In this document: in pieces, positions 14,871 through 22,760 of the stretch | Layout: each line of letters opens with the position of its first letter | Position numbering within the stretch: position 1 is the stretch's first letter | Assembly (NCBI RefSeq): GCF_946187255.1 | Contig: NZ_CAMHRZ010000004.1 | Span: 1 to 29,939 of the forward strand | From: an uncultured Ruminococcus sp. | Lineage (GTDB): Bacteria > Bacillota > Clostridia > Oscillospirales > Ruminococcaceae | Length of the DNA: 29,939 nt | Direction of reading: 5' to 3' | Notes under the pieces: generated by a model | Told to the model about the DNA's origin: nothing | What the model saw: only the letters and a program-made list of their open reading frames with translations | Databases searched by the model: none | Position numbers and translations under genes: made by a program

Positions 14871-14903
14871 CGTAACTGAGATCGGAATTTACGGAGGTGT
14901 CTG

Positions 14904-15443
14904 ATGAACGCACTTGTTATAAACTGCAGTCCTGTCAGGACGGGAGCCACTGCCGAGATTGTTAGACTGGTCTCGGAGAGATTGTCCTCAAAATACAGCA
15001 CAAATGCGGTCTGCATAGATGACTATGATTTTTCCTTTTGCAAAGGGTGCAGAAGCTGTCATACCACCGCCGAATGTGTATATCATGACGGAGTTGACCT
15101 GCTGATGGATGAATTTGAACGGGCAGATATCATCGTCTGCGTATCGCCGTCTTACTGGGCGGATATACCGGGTCAGTTCAAATCCTTTATCGACAGATGC
15201 ACTCCCTTTTGCAACACCCACGAGCCCCATTCGAGCCTGAGTCCAAATAAAAAGGGCTATGCGATAGCACTGCGGACAGGTCCCGGTATGGGAGAGTGTG
15301 ACAGGATAATAGGCAGTATCGAGCATTTCTATGGTCATCTGGAGATCGAGTGCTGCGGCAGGCTGGGTCTGTGTTCCGTTGAATACAAAGAAGCGGTAAA
15401 GGACAGGGAGGAGGAGATATTTGATCTTTGTGATCGGATATAG
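14904..15443 (+). CDS. NAD(P)H-dependent FMN reductase-like flavoprotein
   Basis: 179 residues with a flavodoxin-like fold. The N-terminal strand and loop NCSPVRTGATAEIV (8-21) bind the FMN phosphate, and SPSYWADIPGQFKSFIDRC (85-103) is the typical second flavin segment of the NADPH-dependent FMN reductase family (PF03358). The CKGCRSC cluster at about 46-52 with later cysteines resembles the iron-sulfur flavoprotein subgroup, but the spacing does not prove a cluster. The likely role is cytoplasmic reduction of quinones, azo compounds or similar acceptors. ATG at 14904 has GGAGGT seven bases upstream. It has its own promoter and a following hairpin, so it is a single-gene unit. Confidence 0.85.
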   Translation: MNALVINCSPVRTGATAEIVRLVSERLSSKYSTNAVCIDDYDFSFCKGCRSCHTTAECVYHDGVDLLMDEFERADIIVCVSPSYWADIPGQFKSFIDRCTPFCNTHEPHSSLSPNKKGYAIALRTGPGMGECDRIIGSIEHFYGHLEIECCGRLGLCSVEYKEAVKDREEEIFDLCDRI

Positions 15444-15474
15444 CTTCTGTTCAGCCCTGATGATCAAACACAGA

Positions 15475-15504
15475 GCCCCGAAGTGTTTTGATGTACTTCG
15501 GGGC
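15475..15504 (+). terminator. Hairpin after the flavoprotein gene
   Basis: A perfect ten-base-pair stem (GCCCCGAAGT with ACTTCGGGGC) and a ten-base loop, followed by GATATTATG, which is poor in T. Probable but atypical terminator. Confidence 0.55.
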
Positions 15505-15538
15505 GATATTATGGGCATCGTACTGCGGCGGGCGGGTA

Positions 15539-15567
15539 TTGATTTTTCAGTGGGGGCATGGTATAAT
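15539..15567 (+). promoter_or_regulatory. Promoter of the membrane protein and DUF4261-like genes
   Basis: TTGATT (15539-15544), a 17-base spacer and TATAAT (15562-15567) preceded by TGG, an extended -10. The inferred start is near 15574. Confidence 0.8.
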
Positions 15568-15611
15568 ATTACAAATACCATATACAGACAGAGACAACAG
15601 GAGACAATAAG

Positions 15612-16568
15612 ATGACAAAAAGAGAAAAGAACGACATCAAGGGTATGCTTGGCATTTCAGTGGGAGCGCTGATCATGTTCAGCCCCATGCTGATAGGCTA
15701 TATATACGACCGCAGTCACCCTGTCTCGACCCTGACAGGGCATGACGCACTTTTACAGATACACGGATATCTCGGCTGCCTGCTGTTACAGCTGATAGCT
15801 ATGCCTTTTGCTTTCGCACTGAGCGGATTTGTGGGCTCGCTGATATGCAGGGCGGGAAATGAAGAATACAAGGACAAGCGCAAATGGTCGCCCGCTGCGG
15901 TGATAATACTTGCTGTACTGGGTACGGTCGTAATGCTGATGATACCGCGTGTTTCGGGGTTTGACTTGCAGGAGGAGCTGAACGGCTACAAAGGTCCTCC
16001 CATCGTGCGGATCGCAAAGCTGTACAATGCCTGCGGCAAGGATATCAAAAACGGTGCAGTACGCAGAGTGGAGATAGACAGTGCCGAAACAGGCTATGAT
16101 ATATTCACCTACCGCAAGGCAGGCACATCAAAAGGCAGCCACCAAACGGGCTACAGCAGTCAGTATTCGCTGAACAATGGCGAAGGACCTGTGGCACAGA
16201 TATCGAAAAGCGACGGCAGCCACATGGAGATGCTTTTCATGACCCGCAGCAGACACAGCGCGGAGCTTTATGAAAACAGCGGTCTGATAGCTTCGCTTGA
16301 CGGTTATGATAATATGTTGTTTGACTATTCGGAACTGTTTACCATTGACTATGACGGCGAATATCTCCGCCGCACCTTTGCGGAAGACGAGGGTAAACTG
16401 AAAGAGCTTTCGCTTTATATGGAGTATGACGGCGAACAGACAGGCGATATCCTTGTAGGCAGCAAAAAGCAGCTCTATTTCCCGAATGTGAAAAAGGGTT
16501 CATCGGGCTATCTTCGGATATGGTACAACGGCGAGCCTGTCAGGGTGAGCAATATCATAGAGTTCTGA
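15612..16568 (+). CDS. Membrane protein of unknown function
   Basis: 318 residues. Three hydrophobic helices occupy the first third (about 13-30, 54-77 and 94-112), and the remaining 200 residues form a polar, probably outside domain rich in glycine, serine and tyrosine (for example YSSQYSLNNGEGPVAQI). No catalytic motif is seen and I do not recognise the family. The start at 15612 has GGAGA six bases upstream. It is the first gene of a two-gene unit behind a strong extended -10 promoter; the DUF4261-like gene follows 17 bases after its stop. Confidence 0.75.
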   Translation: MTKREKNDIKGMLGISVGALIMFSPMLIGYIYDRSHPVSTLTGHDALLQIHGYLGCLLLQLIAMPFAFALSGFVGSLICRAGNEEYKDKRKWSPAAVIILAVLGTVVMLMIPRVSGFDLQEELNGYKGPPIVRIAKLYNACGKDIKNGAVRRVEIDSAETGYDIFTYRKAGTSKGSHQTGYSSQYSLNNGEGPVAQISKSDGSHMEMLFMTRSRHSAELYENSGLIASLDGYDNMLFDYSELFTIDYDGEYLRRTFAEDEGKLKELSLYMEYDGEQTGDILVGSKKQLYFPNVKKGSSGYLRIWYNGEPVRVSNIIEF

Positions 16569-16585
16569 TAAAAGGAGGAATACAG

Positions 16586-17461
16586 ATGAGCGATGTTTTA
16601 AAGCAGGATCTCTCCCAAAAGGCGGAGGCTCCCAACCTGTTCATGATAGAACTGCTGTTTGAGGAAAAGCCGGCGCTTGTAAAAGCGGAAGATCTCGAAA
16701 AAGCGGCAAGGGAAAAGTTCGGGGACATTGATGCGGTGATGACGGGCGACGAGATGATCTCGTTTGCAGTGAAGAAGTATACCGCACATTTTGAAGAGGG
16801 CGATATCCCGCCGATGGCAGTGCTGGGACAGGGATTGGAATTTGACAGCAGTACCGTCAGCGAGTTCGACAGATACCAGCTTTGGGACGTTGAAGACGGC
16901 AGCGAACTGCTGGACAGGTGTAAGTATAAGTGCTTCCTTTCGGAGATGATGGGTGCCGCAATGGAATGCAGGGAAAGATGCGAACTGATGATGGACTGGC
17001 TTGAATGCGTACTGCCGCTTTTCCCCGACTGTAAGGCGGTGTGGGTGCCGTCTTCGGGAAAGCTGCTCGCTCCCGGGAAAGTCATGAAAAACAGCAGCGA
17101 GCGTGAACTGCGCTTTGTGCGCAACTGCGTGAATGCCAGATTTTTCAATATAGAAGGCACAGAGGGTGATATGATCGTGGATACACTGGGAAATTACGCC
17201 GTAGGTCTGCCCGATGTGCAGGTGCATTTTCGCGGGCTGGATGTGGATAATGTGGTGTATTATGCGTATAACATCGCAAACTTCCTGAACCTTGTGGGAG
17301 ATACTTTCCGTGAGGGGGATACTATCGACGGACTTGATGAGAACGGCGATATAAGTACGGAAGTCCAGTGGGACTGCCGTCTTGAGGGTTCGCTCATACA
17401 GCCGTCAAGGGTAGTGCTTGATATAGCGCCGGGTGAATATGCGGTGGGAACAAGACACTGA
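16586..17461 (+). CDS. DUF4261-like protein
   Basis: 291 residues, no signal peptide or helix. The C-terminal half has the string of elements I associate with DUF4261 (PF14080): VWVPSSGKLL, RFVRNCVNARFFNIEGT, MIVDTLGNYAVGLPDVQVHFRGLD split around 200-225, and a REGDTIDGLDENG turn followed by SLIQPSRVVLDIAPGEY near the end. The function of the family is not known to me. The assignment is from memory of the pattern and should be tested by profile search. The start at 16586 has AAAGGAGG six bases upstream; an in-frame extension back to 16520 overlaps the previous gene and lacks a site. Cotranscribed with the membrane protein before it. Confidence 0.7.
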   Translation: MSDVLKQDLSQKAEAPNLFMIELLFEEKPALVKAEDLEKAAREKFGDIDAVMTGDEMISFAVKKYTAHFEEGDIPPMAVLGQGLEFDSSTVSEFDRYQLWDVEDGSELLDRCKYKCFLSEMMGAAMECRERCELMMDWLECVLPLFPDCKAVWVPSSGKLLAPGKVMKNSSERELRFVRNCVNARFFNIEGTEGDMIVDTLGNYAVGLPDVQVHFRGLDVDNVVYYAYNIANFLNLVGDTFREGDTIDGLDENGDISTEVQWDCRLEGSLIQPSRVVLDIAPGEYAVGTRH

Positions 17462-17501
17462 GGCAGTTCAGCAGCAAATAACCAAACAAAAATAACACAA
17501 A

Positions 17502-17528
17502 GGCGGTGCTTTCAAAGAAGGCGTCGCC
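17502..17528. repeat. Twelve-base-pair hairpin after the DUF4261-like gene
   Basis: GGCGGTGCTTTC pairs fully with GAAGGCGTCGCC when three G-U pairs are allowed, with an AAA loop. The wobble pairs suit plus-strand RNA. Only TTAAACGTTTG follows, so it may be a weak terminator or a 3' protecting stem. Confidence 0.55.
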
Positions 17529-17694
17529 TTAAACGTTTGCGAAAAACGGTGCACTCATTCTTTTTGTGTATAATGACGAATAGACCATTGAAAACTCACT
17601 CTCATATAGATGTATCGTATGATTTGGACCGCTCTCAGGGGCAGTGAAAAATAATTTTTCGGCAAAAAAGCGAAAATTGCGTACTGTAATAATT

Positions 17695-17729
17695 AACGGC
17701 GTTAACAAAATATCCTGTAACCGTTTTTT
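17695..17729 (+). terminator. Terminator-like stem with T run
   Basis: AACGG (17695-17699), a CG bulge and TTAAC pair with GTAACCGTT (17717-17725), with one unpaired A, and six T end at 17729. The stem is short and bulged. The transcript it would end is unknown. Confidence 0.4.
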
Positions 17730-17771
17730 AGTTTTTGATGCCGCCTGCCGCCCGACGGATGCGGGACGCTT

Positions 17772-17822
17772 GCACACTAAAGTTATTAAACTGAAAATTT
17801 TCTGTATTTAGTGCGTTTTTTT
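17772..17822 (+). terminator. Second terminator-like stem with T run
   Basis: CACTAAA (17775-17781) pairs with TTTAGTG (17807-17813), with a large AT-rich loop that itself contains the palindrome GAAAATTTTC, followed by CGTTTTTTT. It lies just before the strong promoter at 17834. Confidence 0.35.
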
Positions 17823-17833
17823 GTGAAAAGCTA

Positions 17834-17862
17834 TTGACGTATACAAGTTGTTGTGGTACAAT
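17834..17862 (+). promoter_or_regulatory. Distal promoter upstream of mraZ
   Basis: TTGACG (17834-17839), a 17-base spacer and TACAAT (17857-17862) preceded by TGG, an extended -10. The inferred start near 17869 would give mraZ a leader of about 375 bases, or a separate small RNA. Confidence 0.75.
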
Positions 17863-17883
17863 TAAGACAAAGAAGGGGCAGTT

Positions 17884-17895
17884 ATGCTGTTCTGA
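17884..17895 (+). other. Three-codon reading frame with ribosome binding site (Met-Leu-Phe-stop)
   Basis: AGAAGGGG (17871-17878) lies five bases before ATG CTG TTC TGA, right at the 5' end of the transcript expected from the promoter at 17834. It could be a minimal leader peptide, or chance. Confidence 0.3.
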
Positions 17896-18008
17896 CATGA
17901 TTTTTGTGTAATTGTTTTGTAATCATTGCTGTTTTTGATAACTAAATATCCGATGGCAAAAGCCGCTCAATACCAAGATGTAGTGGTCAAGAAAAGTTTA
18001 TATAAAAT

Positions 18009-18054
18009 TTACAAATTACAAAATGTTTACAATGAGACTTGAAAAAGTTACAAA
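18009..18054 (+). repeat. Four TTACAA repeats, partly helically phased
   Basis: TTACAA begins at 18009, 18016, 18027 and 18048; the last three are 11 and 21 bases apart, one and two helical turns. They lie about 80 to 130 bases upstream of the mraZ -35. The background is AT-rich, so a binding-site role is only suggested. Confidence 0.4.
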
Positions 18055-18135
18055 TCACGGTGTGCAGTGCGGAATACTCTCGGCGGGAGTACAATAAAGT
18101 TCCCCGTTTCACTGATAATTCGGGAAAAATAACAA

Positions 18136-18164
18136 TTGCAATTTTTTTCATTATACTGTATAAT
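18136..18164 (+). promoter_or_regulatory. Proximal promoter of mraZ and the dcw cluster
   Basis: TTGCAA (18136-18141), a 17-base spacer and TATAAT (18159-18164). The inferred start is at about 18171. Confidence 0.8.
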
Positions 18165-18170
18165 AGTTGT

Positions 18171-18195
18171 AGTGGTAAAAAGTGCGATTTGGTGT
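18171..18195 (+). promoter_or_regulatory. Candidate MraZ operator (three ten-base-spaced boxes)
   Basis: AGTGG (18171), AGTGC (18181) and GGTGT (18191) repeat every ten bases, starting at the inferred transcription start. MraZ represses its own operon by binding short G-rich direct repeats spaced by about one helical turn. The box sequence in this lineage is not known to me, so the assignment is inference. Confidence 0.45.
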
Positions 18196-18243
18196 CAAAT
18201 TTTTACCCGATAGTGGTGATGAAGTCTTTGCGGGGGTGAGCAC

Positions 18244-18675
18244 TTGGCGCTGAAGACCCTGATGGGTACATATAATCAAAGCATGGATGTCAAGGGGCGC
18301 ATGAGTTTTCCCGCGAAGTTCCGTGAGATAATAGGTGAACGCTTCATCGTCACCAAAGGTATAGATCACTGCCTTATGGTGTTCTCGCCCGATGATTTTG
18401 ACAGGCTCAATGAGAAGTTCCGTGAGATGCCGCTGGCATCGGGAAGGGATATCATACGTTTCTTCACGGGCAGTGCGATCGAAGCTGAGGCGGACAAGCA
18501 GGGCAGGATACTTATTCCTATGCCGCTGAGAGACTGGGCAGGACTGCAAAAGGATATCATAGTTATGGGACTGACCGACCGCTGTGAGATATGGGATAAA
18601 GCCAAGTGGGAAGAGAGAAGCGCCAAGATCGATGACGAAGCGCTGTTGGCGGCACTTGAAGGAGTTGGGATATAA
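18244..18675 (+). CDS. mraZ: Transcriptional regulator MraZ
   Basis: MraZ is a DNA-binding ring-forming protein that regulates the dcw operon, including its own gene. The 143 residues match the family. Two SpoVT-AbrB-like halves each carry the DxKGR-type motif: SMDVKGRMSFPAKFRE (about 13-28) and ADKQGRILIPMPLRDW (about 83-98). The start is TTG at 18244, with GGGGGTGAG just upstream. It is the first gene of the cluster, and its stop overlaps the rsmH start by one base (TAATG). Possible operator repeats lie in its leader at 18171-18195. Confidence 0.95.
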   Translation: MALKTLMGTYNQSMDVKGRMSFPAKFREIIGERFIVTKGIDHCLMVFSPDDFDRLNEKFREMPLASGRDIIRFFTGSAIEAEADKQGRILIPMPLRDWAGLQKDIIVMGLTDRCEIWDKAKWEERSAKIDDEALLAALEGVGI

Positions 18676-19622
18676 TGGAATTCAAGCATATCCCCGTTTT
18701 GCTTGATGAGTGCATCGAAGGGCTGGCGATAAAGCCCGACGGCATCTACTGCGACGGCACTGCGGGCGGTGCGGGACACTCTCGTGAGATAGCTAAGCGC
18801 CTGACAACGGGCAGACTGATCTCGGTGGACAGAGACCCAGAAGCTGTAAAGGTGGCGACCGAAAGACTGTCGGGACTGCCTGCAACGGTGGTTCAGGGGA
18901 ATTATTCCGAGATAGATGAGATATTTGCAAGGTTGGGGCTTGACGGCGCGGACGGTATCCTTATGGATCTGGGCGTGTCTTCCTATCAGCTGGATAATGC
19001 GGAGAGAGGTTTTTCCTACCATGCGGACGCTCCGCTGGATATGCGCATGAGCAGCGAAGGGCTTTCGGCGAGAGATGTGGTGAATAACTACGACGAGCAG
19101 ACGCTGGCAAGGATAATATTCGAGTACGGCGAGGAAAAGTTCTCGCGGAATATCGCAAAGAAGATAGTTCAGGCAAGACAGGAAAAGCCCGTAGAGACTA
19201 CACTGGAGCTGGCAGAGATAATAAAGTCGGCGGTGCCGCAGAAGGTAAGGCGGGAGAAAAATCCCTGCAAGAAGACCTTTCAGGCAATCAGGATAGAGGT
19301 AAATGCGGAGCTGGAACATTTGAGCACAGCGCTGGACAAGGCGTTCGACCTGCTGAATGTGGGCGGAAGACTGTGTATCATCACATTCCATTCACTGGAG
19401 GACAGGCTGGTAAAACAGAGGTTCAGGAGCTTTTGTCAGGGGTGCGTGTGCCCGCCTGATTTCCCCGTGTGCGTGTGCGGAAGGACCCCACGCGGAAAAC
19501 TGATAACAAGAAAACCCATTGAGCCCACTGAGGACGAAAATACAGAAAATAAACGCGCCCACAGTGCAAAGCTCAGGATAATAGAAAAGATAAAAGCAGA
19601 GAAAGACGAGCCTGTCATCTGA
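18675..19622 (+). CDS. rsmH: 16S rRNA (cytosine-1402-N4)-methyltransferase RsmH
   Basis: RsmH uses S-adenosylmethionine to methylate N4 of C1402 in 16S rRNA, tuning the ribosomal P site. The 315 residues match the family. The N-terminal HIPVLLDECIEGL is the family signature, DGTAGGAGHS (about 29-38) is the SAM-binding loop, DGILMDLGVSSYQLD at about 93-107 and RGFSYHADAPLDMRM just after are conserved, and the C-terminal CxCG-type element and ITRKPIEPTEDE complete it. It overlaps mraZ by one base, so translation is coupled, as is usual in this cluster. Confidence 0.97.
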   Translation: MEFKHIPVLLDECIEGLAIKPDGIYCDGTAGGAGHSREIAKRLTTGRLISVDRDPEAVKVATERLSGLPATVVQGNYSEIDEIFARLGLDGADGILMDLGVSSYQLDNAERGFSYHADAPLDMRMSSEGLSARDVVNNYDEQTLARIIFEYGEEKFSRNIAKKIVQARQEKPVETTLELAEIIKSAVPQKVRREKNPCKKTFQAIRIEVNAELEHLSTALDKAFDLLNVGGRLCIITFHSLEDRLVKQRFRSFCQGCVCPPDFPVCVCGRTPRGKLITRKPIEPTEDENTENKRAHSAKLRIIEKIKAEKDEPVI

Positions 19623-19709
19623 CAGGACGAAAAAAGACAAAAGAGACAAAGACAACAGCTTGTGTAAAAATTTTAATGCGGCGGTAAACGCATTCAGAGG
19701 TGGATATAT

Positions 19710-20225
19710 ATGGTAAAGTATAACGATCGCGGCAACCTTGCACATAAGCTGGATATGCCTTATGATGAACCCGTACAGGAACACGCTGACAAAGAGGACG
19801 AAGAAGTCCGCAGCAGAACGGGCAGAAAGACTAAGGTACGCACTCAGCCTGCCATGAGCATAAAGTCAAGGGTGGCTTGGGGCATACTCCTGTCTATAGC
19901 TATAAGCCTTATGGGCAGCCTTATCTACGGCAAGGTAGAGATATCAAGACTGTACAACGAGAAGTCGGGTCTTGAAAAGCAGCTCACAAGGCTGCAGAAT
20001 GAGAACGTTAGTATGCAGTCTGAGATCGCTGAGCGTATGAATATGACAAAGGTCGAGGAGTATGCAAGGAACGATCTCGGTCTCCAGAAGCTGGATAAAT
20101 CACAGATAGAGTATATAGAAGTCGATTCGCCCTCGGTGGCGGAGGTAAAGAGCGACAGTGAGGAAGGTGTATTTGTGCGCATCAAGCACTGGCTCAACTC
20201 CTTCGGGGAATATATAGGACTTTAG
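19710..20225 (+). CDS. ftsL: FtsL-like cell division protein (septum formation initiator family)
   Basis: 171 residues: a long charged cytoplasmic tail (1-50), one transmembrane helix at about 55-73, then a heptad-rich coiled coil (about 76-110) with RLQNENVSMQSEI, and a YARNDLGLQKL segment typical of the FtsL/DivIC family. FtsL links FtsB-like and FtsQ-like partners and activates the septal synthase FtsW with its PBP. The position after rsmH and before the PBP gene supports FtsL over DivIC. The start at 19710 has AGGTGG six bases upstream. The cytoplasmic tail is long for the family. Confidence 0.88.
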   Translation: MVKYNDRGNLAHKLDMPYDEPVQEHADKEDEEVRSRTGRKTKVRTQPAMSIKSRVAWGILLSIAISLMGSLIYGKVEISRLYNEKSGLEKQLTRLQNENVSMQSEIAERMNMTKVEEYARNDLGLQKLDKSQIEYIEVDSPSVAEVKSDSEEGVFVRIKHWLNSFGEYIGL

Positions 20226-20236
20226 AACATATATTA

Positions 20237-20287
20237 TAGAAGAAAGTTAAGCACAGAAATTGTACTTAGCTTTCTTGTTCTATTTTT
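20237..20287 (+). terminator. Intrinsic terminator inside the dcw cluster, between ftsL and the PBP gene
   Basis: A 12-base-pair stem (AAGAAAGTTAAG with CTTAGCTTTCTT, one G-U pair) and a 13-base loop, followed by GTTCTATTTTTAAA. It starts about 12 bases after the ftsL stop. A second smaller hairpin follows at 20293-20313. No good promoter was found before the PBP gene. Confidence 0.75.
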
Positions 20288-20377
20288 AAAAAGCATTTCC
20301 TGCGGGAAAATGCGGCTGCAAACGGTATATTTTTACAGAACTGTCTGCGGCATTATCGGGACGGAGGTTTGCAATAA

Positions 20378-22711
20378 ATGACCGATAAGCCAAGTCTTAA
20401 AATGAAAACAAGGCTCACCATCTGGCTATGTCTGCCTGTACTGGTGCTGCTGATATATATGATATGGGGCATCTGGAAGGTCTCGATCAAGGAGGGCGAA
20501 AAGTGGAAGGAACTGGCTAATTCCCAGCAGCTGAAATCCACCGTCGTTACTGCGTCGAGAGGATCTATGTATGATGCAAAGGGCAATGTGCTGGCACAAA
20601 GCGCTACGGTATACAAGATCTATGTGGACCCCGTGATGCTCAAACAGCAGTGCGACAAGCGCGATGACCGTATAGAGGAACTCAAAGCGGCTATAAAAGA
20701 GGAAGATGACCCCGAGACGGTGATAAAATACAAGGACGAACTGGCAAAAGCCAAGACAGGCGATGAGACCTTCAATGAACTGGTGGAGTTCATCGCAGTA
20801 AAGCTGCACATGGAAACAGGCGAAGTCAGGAGACTGATGAGCGACACCACAAGTCAGTATGTCGTTCTGCAGGAAGAGATCGAGAAAGGACTGCGGGACG
20901 AGATAGAGGCTAAACTGACAGAGCTGAAGATCGACGGCGTGAGAGGCGAGCCTCAGACCAGGAGAGTTTATCCTCAGGAGGCACTGGCGGCACACGTTCT
21001 GGGTTATACCGACTTTGAGGACAACGGCGTTTACGGACTTGAAGCCTATTACGACGACTACCTCAAAGGCGTTGACGGCAGAGTCATCACCGCTAAAGAC
21101 AAGGACGGCAACGATATACCCTACCGCTACAAGCAGAGCTATGATGTGCAGAACGGCAACGACCTCAACCTGAATATAGATATCAATATCCAGTATATGC
21201 TGGAAAAGGGTCTGCAAAAGGCGTATGAGACAAACCTGCCCACCGACAGAGTGTGCGGTATAATAATGAACCCCAAGACGGGTCAGGTGTATGCCGAAGC
21301 TACGGCGTTCAGCTATGACCCCAACGAACCATCGGTGATATCCGACAAGCAGGTGGCTGCGGAACTGGCGGCGATAAAGGACACAGCGGGCTACGAGACC
21401 GCAAGACAGGACGCATGGAGCTTACAGTGGAAGGACAAGTGCGTTTCGGAACTGTACTACCCCGGTTCGGTATTCAAGATAATCACAGGTTCGGCGGCAC
21501 TGGAGGAAAAGGCGATAACGCTGGACGATGTGTTCTACTGCAACAACCATATCATAGTAGAGGACAGAGATATCCACTGCTGGACAACGGGCGATCACGG
21601 CGGACAGAACCTGGCGGAAGCAATGGCGAACTCCTGCAACCCCGCATTCGTGCAGATAGGTATGAAGCTGGGTGCTGATAAGTTCACGAAGTATTTCGAC
21701 GGCTTCGGCTATAACGAGCTTACGGGCATCGACCTGCCGGGCGAGGTAAACTCCTACAATATCCATTATCTGAGCTGGCTGGGTCCTGTTGAACTGGCGA
21801 CCTCAGCTTTCGGACAGACCAACAAGGTAACGCCGATACAGACGATAACCGCGGTATCTGCGGCGGTCAACGGAGGGTATGTGCTGACTCCGAGAGTGGT
21901 CAGCAGCATCACCGACCAGAACGGCAACGTGGTGAAGAAAAACGATACCGAGGTCAAGAGACAGATAATCTCCGAGGAGACTTCGGCTACCATGAGGGAG
22001 ATACTGAAAGGCGTTGTGGAGACCAACAAGAGCTCCAACTGCTATATTCCCGGTTACAGTATAGGCGGCAAGTCGGGTACTTCCCAGAAGCTGGACGAAA
22101 ACGCAAAGGGCGATACCCATGTTGGTTCCTACTGCGCGTTCGCACCTGCGGAGGATCCCGAGATAATCATGCTGGTAATGGTAGACCACCCCACAGGCGA
22201 GCAGTTCTACGGAAGCCAGGTGGCAGCGCCTATATGCCAGGAGGTACTGAGCGAGGTGCTGCCCTATATGGGTATGTTCCCCAACTACTCGGCGGAGGAG
22301 CTGGAAAATGTTTCGATAAATGTGCCCAACGTGCAGTATTATACTGTTGAGGAAGCGCAGAAGACGCTTGAGGATCTGGGCTTTGTAGTCAAGCTCAAGG
22401 GCGAAGGCGACACGGTGCTGAGACAGATGCCCGCGGGCGTGAAGATCGAACACGGCGGCTCTGTGGTGCTGTATACCGACCAGAAGACGGAAGTCGAGAA
22501 GGTCACAGTGCCCAGTCTCCAGGGTCTGACAAGGAGCCAGGCTAAGGAAACACTGGAAATGTACGGTCTTAACCTGATAGCAGAGGGCGCGGCGGCAGCC
22601 GATGAGATATGCTACGCTATGGACGACCAGACCTACGAAGCAGGCACCAGCGTTCCTCTCGGTACGGCGGTAATGGTAACATTCGCTACTATGGAAGTAG
22701 CGTCGCAGTAA
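20378..22711 (+). CDS. ftsI: PASTA-domain class B penicillin-binding protein (FtsI/SpoVD family)
   Basis: Class B PBPs crosslink septal peptidoglycan and pair with FtsW. The 777 residues show an N-terminal helix (about 12-32), a pedestal domain and the transpeptidase with all three motifs: SVFK at 364-367 (catalytic Ser364), SCN at 419-421 and KSGT at 565-568. Two PASTA repeats end the protein (about 645-705 and 706-775). The layout fits SpoVD or PBP2x; the pedestal has an acidic, lysine-rich insert near 95-130. ATG at 20378 follows GGAGG by nine bases. It lies after a terminator-like hairpin that separates it from ftsL. The gene name follows the cluster position; SpoVD is an equal option. 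Confidence 0.93.
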   Translation: MTDKPSLKMKTRLTIWLCLPVLVLLIYMIWGIWKVSIKEGEKWKELANSQQLKSTVVTASRGSMYDAKGNVLAQSATVYKIYVDPVMLKQQCDKRDDRIEELKAAIKEEDDPETVIKYKDELAKAKTGDETFNELVEFIAVKLHMETGEVRRLMSDTTSQYVVLQEEIEKGLRDEIEAKLTELKIDGVRGEPQTRRVYPQEALAAHVLGYTDFEDNGVYGLEAYYDDYLKGVDGRVITAKDKDGNDIPYRYKQSYDVQNGNDLNLNIDINIQYMLEKGLQKAYETNLPTDRVCGIIMNPKTGQVYAEATAFSYDPNEPSVISDKQVAAELAAIKDTAGYETARQDAWSLQWKDKCVSELYYPGSVFKIITGSAALEEKAITLDDVFYCNNHIIVEDRDIHCWTTGDHGGQNLAEAMANSCNPAFVQIGMKLGADKFTKYFDGFGYNELTGIDLPGEVNSYNIHYLSWLGPVELATSAFGQTNKVTPIQTITAVSAAVNGGYVLTPRVVSSITDQNGNVVKKNDTEVKRQIISEETSATMREILKGVVETNKSSNCYIPGYSIGGKSGTSQKLDENAKGDTHVGSYCAFAPAEDPEIIMLVMVDHPTGEQFYGSQVAAPICQEVLSEVLPYMGMFPNYSAEELENVSINVPNVQYYTVEEAQKTLEDLGFVVKLKGEGDTVLRQMPAGVKIEHGGSVVLYTDQKTEVEKVTVPSLQGLTRSQAKETLEMYGLNLIAEGAAAADEICYAMDDQTYEAGTSVPLGTAVMVTFATMEVASQ

Positions 22712-22760
22712 TAAAGTATGATGCCCCCGCAGGGGGAAATGATGTAAGGGAAATGATAGA

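Larger units (their letters stand above)
17462..18243. other. 782-base AT-rich non-coding gap upstream of the dcw cluster
   Basis: No convincing gene is seen. The gap holds a long hairpin (17502-17528), two terminator-like structures (17695-17729 and 17772-17822), a strong promoter at 17834-17862 followed by a three-codon frame, phased TTACAA repeats (18009-18054), and the mraZ promoter with a possible operator (18136-18195). Each is described separately. Confidence 0.7.

Noticed and set aside
17529..17777. 82-codon minus-strand frame in the gap before the dcw cluster
   Set aside because: No ribosome binding site, no recognisable domain, and it overlaps the hairpins and T runs.
17978..17993. 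ACCAAGATGTAGTGGT considered as an NrdR box
   Set aside because: NrdR boxes normally come in pairs about three helical turns apart near a ribonucleotide reductase gene; only one is seen and no such gene is near.
18039..18239. 66-codon plus-strand frame upstream of mraZ
   Set aside because: It spans the mraZ promoter and the candidate operator and has no convincing ribosome binding site.
22721..22737. CCCCC-GCA-GGGGG hairpin between the PBP gene and murE
   Set aside because: The stem is five pairs with a three-base loop and no T run; probably irrelevant to termination.
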